The notes under the pieces were generated by a model. That model did not search any database. It saw only the letters and a program-made list of their open reading frames with translations, and had not been told where the DNA came from. From Natronococcus sp. CG52 (GTDB lineage Archaea > Halobacteriota > Halobacteria > Halobacteriales > Natrialbaceae), in contig NZ_CP099391.1 in assembly GCF_023913515.1 (NCBI RefSeq), forward strand, positions 1,550,001 to 1,614,000: DNA of 64,000 nt, read 5' to 3'. The first letter of the stretch is position 1. The number at the start of each line of letters is the position of its first letter. Below are positions 56,121 through 64,000 of this stretch, in pieces. Position numbers and translations under genes: made by a program.

Positions 56121-58399
56121 GCCGAGCGGTAATACAGGTATCGCTGTTCGTCGCTATCCTGACTGGGTGTTTTCTGACAATCTATTTTGCGCGCCAGCTA
56201 CGAGCCGATCCGTCGCCCGACGGCGGCTACGCAGCCATCGGTGAGCACGGGCTCACCTGGAGCGAAGCGAAAGCGGCCGCGATTCGCTGGACGACGACGA
56301 CGAATCACCGAGAGATCGGCTTGCTCTACATCGCGTTCGGCACGGTCGCAGCGCTCTGGGGCGGGGTCGACGCGATGATGATTCGGACGCACCTGTTGAC
56401 TCCCGCTGCGGATATCTGGACGGAGCAGACTTACAACGAACTGTTCACGATGCACGGGCTGACGATGCTCATCTTCTTCGTCGCCCCGGTCTTCTTTGGT
56501 ATCGGGAACTACTTCCTGCCGCTGCTGATCGGCGCCGACGACATGGCGTTTCCCCGGCTGAACGCCGTCGGCTTCTGGATGCTGCCGCCTGCACTCCTGC
56601 TCTCCCGTCTCGGGATCATCGCCGAGGTGACGGGAACATCGCTCGCGCTGGTCGTTCCCGAGGAGTGGCTCTCCATTCTGTTCGCGCTGCGCGAGCCAGC
56701 GATCGGCTGGACCATGTACGCACCGCTTTCTTCGACGACGCCGGACCCGCAGATCAACTTTCTCCTGCTTGGCCTCCACCTGAGCGGCATCGCGACGACG
56801 ATCGCCGCGATCAACTTCGTGACGACCGTCGTCTACGAGCGCGCCGATGGAGTCGGCTGGGCGAACCTCGACATCTTCTCGTGGAACATGCTCGTTACGA
56901 GCGGTATCGCCCTCTTTGCGTTCCCGCTGCTCGGGACTGCCCTCCTCATGTTGCTGTTCGACCGGAACTTCGGAACGACCTTCTTCGCTACCGAGGGTGG
57001 CGGTGCCATCCTCTGGCAGCATCTCTTCTGGTTCTGGGGCCACCCCGAGGTGTATATCGTCTTCCTCCCTGCAACGGGACTGATGAGTCTCATCTTACCG
57101 AAATTCGTCGGCCGCAAACTGTTCGGCTTCAAGTTCATCGTCTATTCGACGATCGCGATCGGCGTCCTCTCCTTTGGCGTCTGGGCCCATCATATGTTCA
57201 CGACGGGGGTCGATCCGCGTATCCGAGCGAGTTTTATGGCAACCTCGATCGCGATCGCCGTACCGAGCGCGATCAAGATCTTCAACTGGATCACGACGAT
57301 CTGGAACGGAAACGTCAAACTCGCGGCCCCGCTCGTGCTCTGTGTCGGCGGCATCGCCACGTTCATCTACGGCGGCATCACCGGCGTCTTCCTCGCGGTG
57401 ATACCCATCGACATCATCTACCACGACACCTACTACGTCGTGGGTCACTTCCATCTCATCATCATGGGTATTATCCCGCTCATGATGTTCGCCGCGAGCT
57501 ACTACTGGTATCCGATCATCACGGGCAGACTGTACGACCGCCGGCTGGCACTCTTTCAGTCGATTCTGCTGGTCATCGGGGTTGCCCTGACGTTCGGGAC
57601 GCTCATGATCATCGGCTTCCTCGAGCTCCCACGCCGGTACGCGACCTACCCCGCCGAGTTCCAGACGCTGCAGATTGTCGCAACGGTCGGTTCGTACATC
57701 ATCGGACTCAGCGTCATGCTGTGGTTATACAACGTGCTCTGGTCGTACTTCCAGGGTGAACCGGTCGAGACGGCCGACCCGTGGGATCTCAAGTCGACGA
57801 ACCAGTTCAGCCGCGAGTGGCAGTGGTTCGAGGAGAAACTCGAGCGCGAGCGCGGGATCCCCCCGAGCGAACCCGCGGAGGTCCGTCGAACCTACATGCC
57901 GGCCCAGGAGGAGGAGCCACCGTCGCTCTACGGCCGGATCGTTCCGGTCGCCCGAACCGTCGTCAACGACGCCGGCACGGGTGCGATCGGTGGCTTCGTC
58001 GGAACGGTGCTCATGACCGGCGTGCTGGCCGTCGCCGTACTGCTCGGCGTGTTCGACCTCGAGTCGTTCGCCGATCTGGCCACGCTTGTCGGGCTACCCG
58101 CAAACACCACGTTCGGATACGTGGTCTTCCTCGCCGGCGGGATGACGACCTGGCCGCTGCTGTTCCTGGCGCTCGGCGAATACCTGCCGGGTGAGCTCTC
58201 GCTGGTCACCGGCCTCTGGTACTCGACGGTCATCGCCTCCGGGTTCGCCATCGGGTTCTTCACCGGCCAGACGGGTCTCGAACTGGTCACGTATCTGCTG
58301 TTCGTGTTGCTCTCCCACTGGGTCTACGGACTCGGGCTCGCCGGGACAGTCGAGTACCTCGGTAGCCGACACCCGTCGCCACCGGAGGACCAGGGATGA
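56117..58399 (+). CDS. coxA: Cytochrome c oxidase subunit I with C-terminal extra domain
   Basis: 760 residues from the ATG at 56117; a GTG at 56051 extends the frame upstream of the predicted transcription start. Twelve core helices with heme/Cu ligands: His113 (TMHGL), WGHPEVY (307-313, the CuB His309 and Tyr313 cross-link pair), HH at 358-359, and HDTYYVVGHFH with His444 and His446. GHPEVYI marks the type A heme-copper oxidase rather than cbb3. After about residue 625 an extra part of four hydrophobic segments ('GAIGGFVGTVLMTGVLAVAVLLG', 'FGYVVFLAGGMTTWPLLFLALG') resembles the DUF6789 family, fused at the C-terminus. Confidence 0.95.
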   Translation: MSRAVIQVSLFVAILTGCFLTIYFARQLRADPSPDGGYAAIGEHGLTWSEAKAAAIRWTTTTNHREIGLLYIAFGTVAALWGGVDAMMIRTHLLTPAADIWTEQTYNELFTMHGLTMLIFFVAPVFFGIGNYFLPLLIGADDMAFPRLNAVGFWMLPPALLLSRLGIIAEVTGTSLALVVPEEWLSILFALREPAIGWTMYAPLSSTTPDPQINFLLLGLHLSGIATTIAAINFVTTVVYERADGVGWANLDIFSWNMLVTSGIALFAFPLLGTALLMLLFDRNFGTTFFATEGGGAILWQHLFWFWGHPEVYIVFLPATGLMSLILPKFVGRKLFGFKFIVYSTIAIGVLSFGVWAHHMFTTGVDPRIRASFMATSIAIAVPSAIKIFNWITTIWNGNVKLAAPLVLCVGGIATFIYGGITGVFLAVIPIDIIYHDTYYVVGHFHLIIMGIIPLMMFAASYYWYPIITGRLYDRRLALFQSILLVIGVALTFGTLMIIGFLELPRRYATYPAEFQTLQIVATVGSYIIGLSVMLWLYNVLWSYFQGEPVETADPWDLKSTNQFSREWQWFEEKLERERGIPPSEPAEVRRTYMPAQEEEPPSLYGRIVPVARTVVNDAGTGAIGGFVGTVLMTGVLAVAVLLGVFDLESFADLATLVGLPANTTFGYVVFLAGGMTTWPLLFLALGEYLPGELSLVTGLWYSTVIASGFAIGFFTGQTGLELVTYLLFVLLSHWVYGLGLAGTVEYLGSRHPSPPEDQG

Positions 58400-58962
58400 G
58401 TCCGGACGACGCACCCGAGCGAGACGGCCCCGCCGAGGACGACATCGAAATCGAGGGCGAGCCGACCGAATCCGAGGAGTCGCTGTTCCTCACGTACGTG
58501 GCGCCGTTTCTCGGCGTCCTCCTGATCGCCGTGGGGATTCCGCTCGCGATCCTCGGCGGCTACGTCGTCATGCAGGACACGCTCGGACTCTGCGGCGATC
58601 CGGATCTCGAGATCCGCGCGCTCGAGGATGACGAGCGGCCGTCGACGACTGTCGGGGATCTCGAGTACGAGGAACTCTCGGACGCCGAGCAGCGCGCGCT
58701 CGAGGAAGCCATCGACAGTCCGCTCGAGGAAGCCGCGGTCGAAGGCGAGATGGCGAACGAGGACGTCCTGCTCGAGGGTGCCATCGTCGAGGTCGACGAC
58801 GACCGGTACTACGTCCGCATCGCGTCCCTGAACTCCTGTCTCGAGACCGAGCCGCTGTTGTTCCCGATCGGTGTCATCGGGATCCTTCTGGGAGTGGCGG
58901 GCGTGTTGACGCCGCCGATCTACCGGAAGATGGCCGGATTCGAGGAACGCATCCAGCGGTGA
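58396..58962 (+). CDS. Membrane protein of the oxidase locus, function unknown
   Basis: 188 residues; the ATG overlaps the coxA stop by four bases, so it is co-translated. An acidic cytoplasmic start, a helix at about residues 34-58, an external segment of about 100 residues ('DLEYEELSDAEQRALEEAIDSP', 'VLLEGAIVEVDDDRYYVRI') and a second helix (LFPIGVIGILLGVAGVL). Such two-helix proteins are found beside haloarchaeal coxA genes; they may be an assembly factor or small subunit. The role is inferred from coupling only. Confidence 0.75.
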   Translation: MSPDDAPERDGPAEDDIEIEGEPTESEESLFLTYVAPFLGVLLIAVGIPLAILGGYVVMQDTLGLCGDPDLEIRALEDDERPSTTVGDLEYEELSDAEQRALEEAIDSPLEEAAVEGEMANEDVLLEGAIVEVDDDRYYVRIASLNSCLETEPLLFPIGVIGILLGVAGVLTPPIYRKMAGFEERIQR

Positions 58963-58993
58963 CGACTCGCGGAGTCGACGGGTCGGAGCGCCG

Positions 58994-59812
58994 TTACTCC
59001 TCTTCCGGAGTATTGTACGTGCTCGGATCCGGCTCCGGCGGGATTCCGTCGCCGTCGCCCGGCTGTTCGGCGAGGTAGGAGAACTCGCCCTTGCCGTCCG
59101 GGGCGTCCCCCTGGGTCCAGGGCGCTTCCGGATCCGGCTGCGGCTCCCGGCGGGTCGACACGAACGCGTAGTTGACCTCCTGGTTCTCCTCCTCCTGCGG
59201 GAAGCTCGCCGGAACCGGGACCGGATCGTCCAGGGACTCGAGCGCCTCGAGCCACTGGTTCTGGTGCATCGTGTCGCGGGCGATGAGATACGAGAGCATG
59301 TCCTTCATTCCGGGATCGTCGGTGTACTCCCAGAGCCGAGTCGCGAGGGTGCGGCCGGTCGCTTCGGCCATCACGTTCGCGTAGAGGTCGCCCGCGAGGT
59401 TTCCCGAGGCGGCGACGTATCCGCCGGTGAAGGGCACGCCGTTACTGTCGACGGGCATCGCCGAGAGGCCCGATGAGAGGAACTGACGCGGGTTCTGTCC
59501 GGTCATCGCCGCGGCGGCGGCCGCGGTCTCTTCGGTTTCCTCGCGCATCTGCTTCGGTGATCTCCGAAGGTTCTTCGTGACCGCCGTCGCGAGCATCTCG
59601 ATGTGGCCGAGTTCCTCGACTGCGGTCTCCATCAGTAGGTTTCGATACCCTTCGTACTCCTCGGGAAGCGCCCAGGCCTGGAACATGTACTGGAGCGCGA
59701 CGCGCATCTCGCCTTCCTGTCCGCCGATCGCTTGCTGGAGGAGCTTCGCGAAGTGCGGATCCGGTTCTTCGACGGTAACCTCGTACTGTAACTCTGGTTC
59801 GTGAAAGAACAT
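58994..59812 (-). CDS. Manganese catalase family protein
   Basis: 272 residues. A four-helix ferritin-like bundle with di-manganese ligands: 'GGQEGEMRVALQYMFQAW', 'METAVEELGHIEMLAT', 'NVMAEATGRTLATRLWEYTDDPGMKDMLSYLIARDTMHQNQW'. Glu and His residues occur at the expected positions. The C-terminal 70 residues are Pro/Glu-rich and resemble the tail seen in other Mn catalases. It would remove hydrogen peroxide in the cytoplasm. It is convergent with the oxidase subunit genes and interrupts them. Confidence 0.9.
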   Translation of the reverse strand: MFFHEPELQYEVTVEEPDPHFAKLLQQAIGGQEGEMRVALQYMFQAWALPEEYEGYRNLLMETAVEELGHIEMLATAVTKNLRRSPKQMREETEETAAAAAAMTGQNPRQFLSSGLSAMPVDSNGVPFTGGYVAASGNLAGDLYANVMAEATGRTLATRLWEYTDDPGMKDMLSYLIARDTMHQNQWLEALESLDDPVPVPASFPQEEENQEVNYAFVSTRREPQPDPEAPWTQGDAPDGKGEFSYLAEQPGDGDGIPPEPDPSTYNTPEEE

Positions 59813-60000
59813 CCACCGTCACCGGCCATCGCCAACGGTATAAACGACAGTTGCGGCCGCCGCTGAAAGTACTCGAAAGGAGCCGTTATCGAGCGCGGAG
59901 GAGTAAGTGGGAGAGAACAGTCACCGATAGCGCGAGATCGACGTCTCAGCATGGCAAACGACTATGCTACCCTCGATGGTCGAACAGGGCGTGAGAATCG

Positions 60001-60453
60001 ATGGATCGAAACAGCTTCCGACCGGTATCGCGACGAACGTTCGCCAAGTACGGCCTGCTCACGGCGGGAACGGTTTCCGGTGTCTCGGGTGCGACTGCGA
60101 GCGACGGCCACGCGTCGAACGAGGTGCCTCGTGAAGGCGGCTCCAACGAGAGCACGGCGATCGCCGAACGCGGAGTGATGCTTCCGTACCAGTTCGTGCC
60201 GGATAGCCGGTTCGCGGTCGTCGAGCGCGACCTGGCCTGGCAGCCGGCGAGCCTCGAGTCGACCTCTCGGACGCACGTAATCCGATACGAACACTCCCCC
60301 TCGTTTCGAGCGTTTCTCTTCACCGGGACGCCCCTTCGATCGGGGCGATCGTTCGCACTCGGGGAGGCACTGGAATTCCCGACGGACACGGACCGTCACC
60401 TCGTTTCCGTCGGCGTCGAGGGTCTCGAATCGACCGGCTCCGACGCGCAGTGA
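60001..60453 (+). CDS. Tat-exported protein of unknown function
   Basis: 150 residues. A twin-arginine signal (SRRTFAKYGLLTAGTVSGVSGATAS) ends near residue 34, with no lipobox. The mature part is mostly polar, with 'FVPDSRFAVVERDLAWQPASLES', 'RTHVIRYEHSPSFRAFLFT' and a predicted strand-rich centre. I do not recognise the family. It lies between the Mn catalase and coxC, both on the other strand. Confidence 0.65.
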   Translation: MDRNSFRPVSRRTFAKYGLLTAGTVSGVSGATASDGHASNEVPREGGSNESTAIAERGVMLPYQFVPDSRFAVVERDLAWQPASLESTSRTHVIRYEHSPSFRAFLFTGTPLRSGRSFALGEALEFPTDTDRHLVSVGVEGLESTGSDAQ

Positions 60454-60534
60454 GCGGTCCGCTTCTCAGACGGGGTCCGTGAATGAGCACTGTGGCTTTT
60501 TTCTACTGGACCTCGTACGAGATTCCCTCCCGAG

Positions 60535-60726
60535 GTGAATTCGGTGGATGACAACGACGAGAAACAACGAGCCGCGGCGAGATGTGAACAGTGTGGCGCG
60601 ATCGGAATCGTCAAGCGGCAGTCCGACGGCACGCTCAAACCGCTCGGACAGCCGACGCTCTGTGACTGTCCCGACGGTACGCTTCGCGTCCTCGAGACCG
60701 ATCCCGATACCGACGACCTTCCCTGA
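60535..60726 (+). CDS. Small zinc-ribbon protein
   Basis: 63 residues from a GTG at 60535; a GTG three codons later is also possible. CEQC and CDCPDG with 'GAIGIVKRQSDGTLKPLGQPTLC' between form a compact metal-binding knuckle. Short proteins like this are common in haloarchaea. A GTG start and weak upstream signal make the start uncertain. Confidence 0.5.
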   Translation: MNSVDDNDEKQRAAARCEQCGAIGIVKRQSDGTLKPLGQPTLCDCPDGTLRVLETDPDTDDLP

Positions 60727-60762
60727 CGGCGATTCGAGACGCGGAGTTCGACGGCGGCGCGA

Positions 60763-61635
60763 TCAGAGCGCGCCGCCGACGTAGAGGACGATCACGAGGA
60801 GGACCCAGACGACGTCGACGAAGTGCCAGTACAGCGAGACGGTCGCGACGGAGACGTCCCGGTCGGGACCGTAGTGACCCCGGAGGGCGCGCCAGAAGAC
60901 CGCGCCGATGCCGCCGATGCCCAGCGCGACGTGAATACCGTGCAGTCCGGTCAGCCCGAAGAAGGCGCTCCCGAAGATCCCCGTCGAGAGCGCGAATCCC
61001 TCGTGGACGACGAACTCGTAATACTCGATGACCTGGCCGCCGAGGAAGACGACTCCGAGAAGGAGTGTCGTCCCGAGCAGTCCGAGAAACCGCCGTCGGT
61101 TGTCGTCGTGCAACGCCTCGTGTGCGTAGTGGAACGTGACGCTGCTCGCGAGCAGGATCAGCGTGTTGACCAGGACCAGCGACGTCAACAGCGGCGGCAA
61201 CTCCTGGGGCGGCCAGCTACCGATCCGCACGAAGAAGTAGTAGATGAACAGCGCACCGAACGTCGAAACGTCCGTCGCGAGAAAGAGCAGCGTCGTCGAG
61301 ACGTACGACTGCCGGGAGTTCCCGTGCTCGTCTCGCGTCCCGAGAAACGCCTGGTCGACCCAGCCGGCGACGCCGGCCAGCAGGACGATCGTTCCGAGGA
61401 CGGCGAGAACGACGCCGACGACTGGAGGGAGGACGCCGGCCGCGGCTCCGAGCAGGGCGATCGCGACTCCGCTGTAGAGCCCGCCGGCACCGAGTGCGGC
61501 GACGAGCGGCCACTTGCTCTCGTGTTCGTGGTCGTCGTGATCGCCGTGTGATTCCGGCGGCGGATTGTGCGGCCCGTATCCGGCGCTGTCGGCTTGCAGC
61601 TCCCGGGACGAGTCGGGACCGGTCCCTGTTCCCAT
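60763..61635 (-). CDS. coxC: Cytochrome c oxidase subunit III
   Basis: 290 residues. A His/Asp/Glu-rich cytoplasmic start (about 40 residues) precedes seven membrane helices. Family signatures are TLLFLATDVSTFGALFIYYFFVR, LTGLHGIHVALGI and SLYWHFVDVVWVLLVIVLYV. It stabilises subunit I. Separated from coxA by the catalase, Tat and zinc-ribbon genes, and on the opposite strand to coxA. Confidence 0.93.
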   Translation of the reverse strand: MGTGTGPDSSRELQADSAGYGPHNPPPESHGDHDDHEHESKWPLVAALGAGGLYSGVAIALLGAAAGVLPPVVGVVLAVLGTIVLLAGVAGWVDQAFLGTRDEHGNSRQSYVSTTLLFLATDVSTFGALFIYYFFVRIGSWPPQELPPLLTSLVLVNTLILLASSVTFHYAHEALHDDNRRRFLGLLGTTLLLGVVFLGGQVIEYYEFVVHEGFALSTGIFGSAFFGLTGLHGIHVALGIGGIGAVFWRALRGHYGPDRDVSVATVSLYWHFVDVVWVLLVIVLYVGGAL

Positions 61636-61674
61636 ACCCCCGATACGACGTCGACTCCGAAAAAGTACCGCCGA

Positions 61675-63054
61675 TCAGTAGAAGTAGTCGTCTTCGGTGA
61701 GCTGGACGTAGCGGCCGTCGCGGTACGAGAACTTTCGTTTCTTGTATGCCGCGAGGAGCTTCGTTGCGGAGATGCCGGCGGCGTACCCCCGTTCGATAAT
61801 TGCCCCGCTCTTCTCGGTACCCTGCATCCCGTCGATGGTATCGAACGCTCGGTCCCAGTCGTCGGGGCCGTACTCCGCGACGATATCGGCGAAGGCGACG
61901 TTACGCAGGATTTCGTCGCCGATCGCGCGCTTCCAGACCTCGTTGTAGCTCTCGAGCGAGTCGGTCGCGGCGAGGCGACCGGCGATCTTGCCGGTTCGAA
62001 CCGCAACGTGGTAGCCGCCCTCGTGGAACGCCGAGGTGGTCCCCATCGCCCCGCCGGCGACGGCGATGTTCGCACCGACGGGCGACTCGATCGGCCGCGT
62101 CGAGGATATCGGATACGTCTCCGTCCCCTTCGATTTCCCGCGGTCCTCGACGATCGGAATGTCCGTCTCGATATCGTACTCGTCGCCGTACTCCTGCTCG
62201 AGGAGGCGCCTGATGTACTCCGAACCCGAGGGGATCTGCTCGTCGGTCGGTTCCAAAAGCGCGTAGGAATCGGGGTTCGAGACGTCCGCGAGATCCATGC
62301 CGATGGGCATCGTCAGACCGACGCGGGCGACCGTCCCGTCGTTGGGGAACACCCACGGATAGGCGGTCTCGCCCGGCATGTACCCCCACCAGAACTTGAG
62401 GCGATCCTCCTCGAACAGCTCCGGCGGGAACTCCCGGTACTCCTGGTAGGCGATGTGGTTCGCCTCCGGTGGCGAGAGGTACTCTGAAACGCTCCGACCG
62501 GGGGCGGTGAACTGGTCCAGTGCCTCGAGCGTGATCCGCCGCTGTGGACCGTCTGCGAGGACGACGTACTGAGCCTCGATCCGGTCGCCGTTCGAGAGCG
62601 TCAGCGTGTGGGTCGGTCCGCCCTGCGCCCGCAGGTCGGTCTCGAGTGATTTCACGCCCGTCCCGACCCGGAGGTCGGCACCCGCGTCGCTCGCCCGTTC
62701 GTGGAGCCAGTCGTCCATGCGGGCGCGGTGGAACGTGTAGCCGAAGTGCGGATACTCGGCGTCCATTCCGGTGGTCGTCAGTTCGACCCGACTCTCGGGG
62801 CCGATGAACTCGGTGGACTCGAGTTCCTGCAGGATGATCTCGTCGGGAATTTCCCGATAGTCGAAGCCCATGATGTCGATCCAGTAGTCGAGCATGCCCG
62901 CGGCGTCGGTCGAGTCGGGCCCGAGTTCCGCCCGATCTTCCCGTGGCACACCCTGTTCGAAGAGGACCGTCTCGGCGCCGTGGGCGGCGGCCCGCTCCGC
63001 AGCAGCGGTGCCAGCGGGCCCACCGCCGACGATCGCGACGTCAACGCGTTCCAT
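61675..63054 (-). CDS. FAD-dependent oxidoreductase, geranylgeranyl reductase-like
   Basis: 459 residues. An FAD-binding GGGPAG at residues 10-15 (VDVAIVGGGPAGTAAAERAA), a second flavin motif 'GANIAVAGGAMGTTSAFHEGGYHVAVRTGKIAGR', and the substrate region with 'FWWGYMPGETAYPWVFPNDGTVARVGLTMP', as in geranylgeranyl and digeranylgeranylglycerophospholipid reductases. Such enzymes saturate isoprenoid chains of archaeal lipids or menaquinone side chains. The preceding oxidase locus could be a hint to quinones, but this is speculation. Confidence 0.88.
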   Translation of the reverse strand: MERVDVAIVGGGPAGTAAAERAAAHGAETVLFEQGVPREDRAELGPDSTDAAGMLDYWIDIMGFDYREIPDEIILQELESTEFIGPESRVELTTTGMDAEYPHFGYTFHRARMDDWLHERASDAGADLRVGTGVKSLETDLRAQGGPTHTLTLSNGDRIEAQYVVLADGPQRRITLEALDQFTAPGRSVSEYLSPPEANHIAYQEYREFPPELFEEDRLKFWWGYMPGETAYPWVFPNDGTVARVGLTMPIGMDLADVSNPDSYALLEPTDEQIPSGSEYIRRLLEQEYGDEYDIETDIPIVEDRGKSKGTETYPISSTRPIESPVGANIAVAGGAMGTTSAFHEGGYHVAVRTGKIAGRLAATDSLESYNEVWKRAIGDEILRNVAFADIVAEYGPDDWDRAFDTIDGMQGTEKSGAIIERGYAAGISATKLLAAYKKRKFSYRDGRYVQLTEDDYFY

Positions 63055-63177
63055 ACTCCGTTGGGTCTCAGCGGGTCATATTAAACTGCCTGAAACTCGT
63101 ATCGAAAAACCGTCGTGTTCTCGGCGACGGAGACCGTGAACTGAACGCTTTTCACGACACCGGTCGACGCCTCTGAT

Positions 63178-64000
63178 ATGACTGCTGTCGACGAGACGCC
63201 GTCACCCGGTGGAACCGACGATCCGGACCTGCTCGTCCTCCGAAAGGGAACTCACGGAATTCCGATCGAACAGTACGCCGCGGCGCTCCGGGAGCGACTC
63301 CCCGACCGAACCGTCGAACTCGCCCGCACCCCCGCAGCAGAGCGCGAGGCGATCGTGGACGCCCGCTTCGTCACCGGGATGGTCCTCGACGAGGAGTTGC
63401 TCGAGACCGCCGCAAATCTGGAGGTGTTCGCCTGCGCGTACGCCGGCACCGGTCACCTGCCGCTCGAGGGCCTCGAGGAGCGCGGCGTCGCGGTGACGAA
63501 CGCCTCGGGCGTCCACGGGCCGAACATCGGCGAACACGTCCTGGGCTCGATCCTGTACTTCACCCGTCGGTTCAACGTCGCCGAGCGCAGGCAGTGTCGA
63601 CGGGAGTGGCGCCACTACCGGGCCCACGAACTCCAGGGATCGACCGTCACGGTCGTCGGCCTCGGTGCGATCGGGCGGGCGGTCTGCGACCGACTCGAGC
63701 CGTTCGGCGTCGACACGATCGGCGTCCGCTACTCGCCCGAGAAGGGCGGTCCGACGGACGAGGTCGTCGGATTCGAGGAGGAACCGTTTCACGACGCGCT
63801 CGCCCGGACGGACTACCTCGTCCTCGCGTGCCCGCTCACGGACGTCACGCGCGGGCTGGTCGACGAGGACGCCATGATCACGATCGATCCCGAGGCCGTG
63901 ATCGTCAACATCGCCCGCGGACCGGTGATCGACACCGACGCGCTCGTCGACGCGCTGCGGTCGAACTGGATCCGCGGCGCCGCCCTCGACGTCACCGATC
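63178..64000 (+). CDS. D-isomer specific 2-hydroxyacid dehydrogenase (partial, runs off right edge)
   Basis: At least 274 codons from the ATG at 63178, without a stop before the window end. The NAD-binding fold has VVGLGAIGRAVCDRLEPFGV and the family signature VIVNIARGPVIDTDALVDAL, including the catalytic Arg in 'NIARGP'. The substrate domain starts DPDLLVLRKGTHGIP. C-terminal His/Glu partners lie beyond the window. Candidates are phosphoglycerate, glyoxylate or hydroxypyruvate reductases; the exact substrate is not clear. Confidence 0.9.
   Translation, partial: MTAVDETPSPGGTDDPDLLVLRKGTHGIPIEQYAAALRERLPDRTVELARTPAAEREAIVDARFVTGMVLDEELLETAANLEVFACAYAGTGHLPLEGLEERGVAVTNASGVHGPNIGEHVLGSILYFTRRFNVAERRQCRREWRHYRAHELQGSTVTVVGLGAIGRAVCDRLEPFGVDTIGVRYSPEKGGPTDEVVGFEEEPFHDALARTDYLVLACPLTDVTRGLVDEDAMITIDPEAVIVNIARGPVIDTDALVDALRSNWIRGAALDVTD

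Overview
The window is a piece of haloarchaeal chromosome. The evidence is very high G+C with acidic predicted proteins, many leaderless genes with a TATA-like box about 27 bases before the start codon, Tat-type signal peptides on lipoproteins, and markers such as GatE, CetZ, Gar1/SRP19, a PGF-CTERM protein, HalOD1 proteins and an archaeal Orc1/Cdc6. The 16S rRNA looks like the Natrialba/Natrinema group (Natrialbaceae); that placement is from memory, not a search. The window cuts one gene at each end.

Layout. 1-14976 is mostly core functions: two PH-domain membrane proteins, BolA, a patatin-like hydrolase, cysS, a presenilin-type protease, srp19-gar1, a divergent cobalamin-type uptake locus (btuF against btuCD) and gatE. 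14977-20315 holds a 392-base structured element with short terminal inverted repeats, an Lrp regulator facing an EamA exporter across a 20-base palindrome, a lipoprotein and a TrmJ-like methyltransferase. 20316-22539 looks like a replication origin: five related repeats upstream of orc1/cdc6. 22602-31742 has folP and mptE (consecutive steps of folate synthesis), an F420-dependent oxidoreductase, cetZ, a solute-binding lipoprotein whose lobes are in circularly permuted order, a PAP2 phosphatase and a stand-alone HalOD1 protein. 31776-39274 is a sugar ABC transporter operon (binding protein, two permeases, ATPase, Gfo/Idh/MocA dehydrogenase) behind a TrmB regulator, with a perfect 15-base inverted repeat around the start of the first gene. 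39406-47754 is mixed housekeeping (MscS, Usp, aminotransferase, dodecin, IscA, hisD) plus a decayed ABC transporter. 47755-53700 is a complete 16S-tRNA-Ala-23S-5S operon with several promoters and both processing stems. 53829-55030 has two small regulatory-type proteins and a hairpin cluster that resembles the RNA end of a TnpB-type insertion sequence without its protein. 55124-61635 is a heme-copper oxidase locus (coxB, coxA, a small membrane partner, coxC) with a manganese catalase inside. The end holds a geranylgeranyl-reductase-like flavoprotein and a truncated 2-hydroxyacid dehydrogenase.

Points most worth a second look are the origin repeats, the circularly permuted binding protein, the TnpB-like RNA relic, the 15-base inverted repeat in the sugar operon, the palindromic TATA shared by btuF and btuCD, and a 19-codon leaderless reading frame coupled to coxA. 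All family names rest on recognition of motifs, not on database searches.
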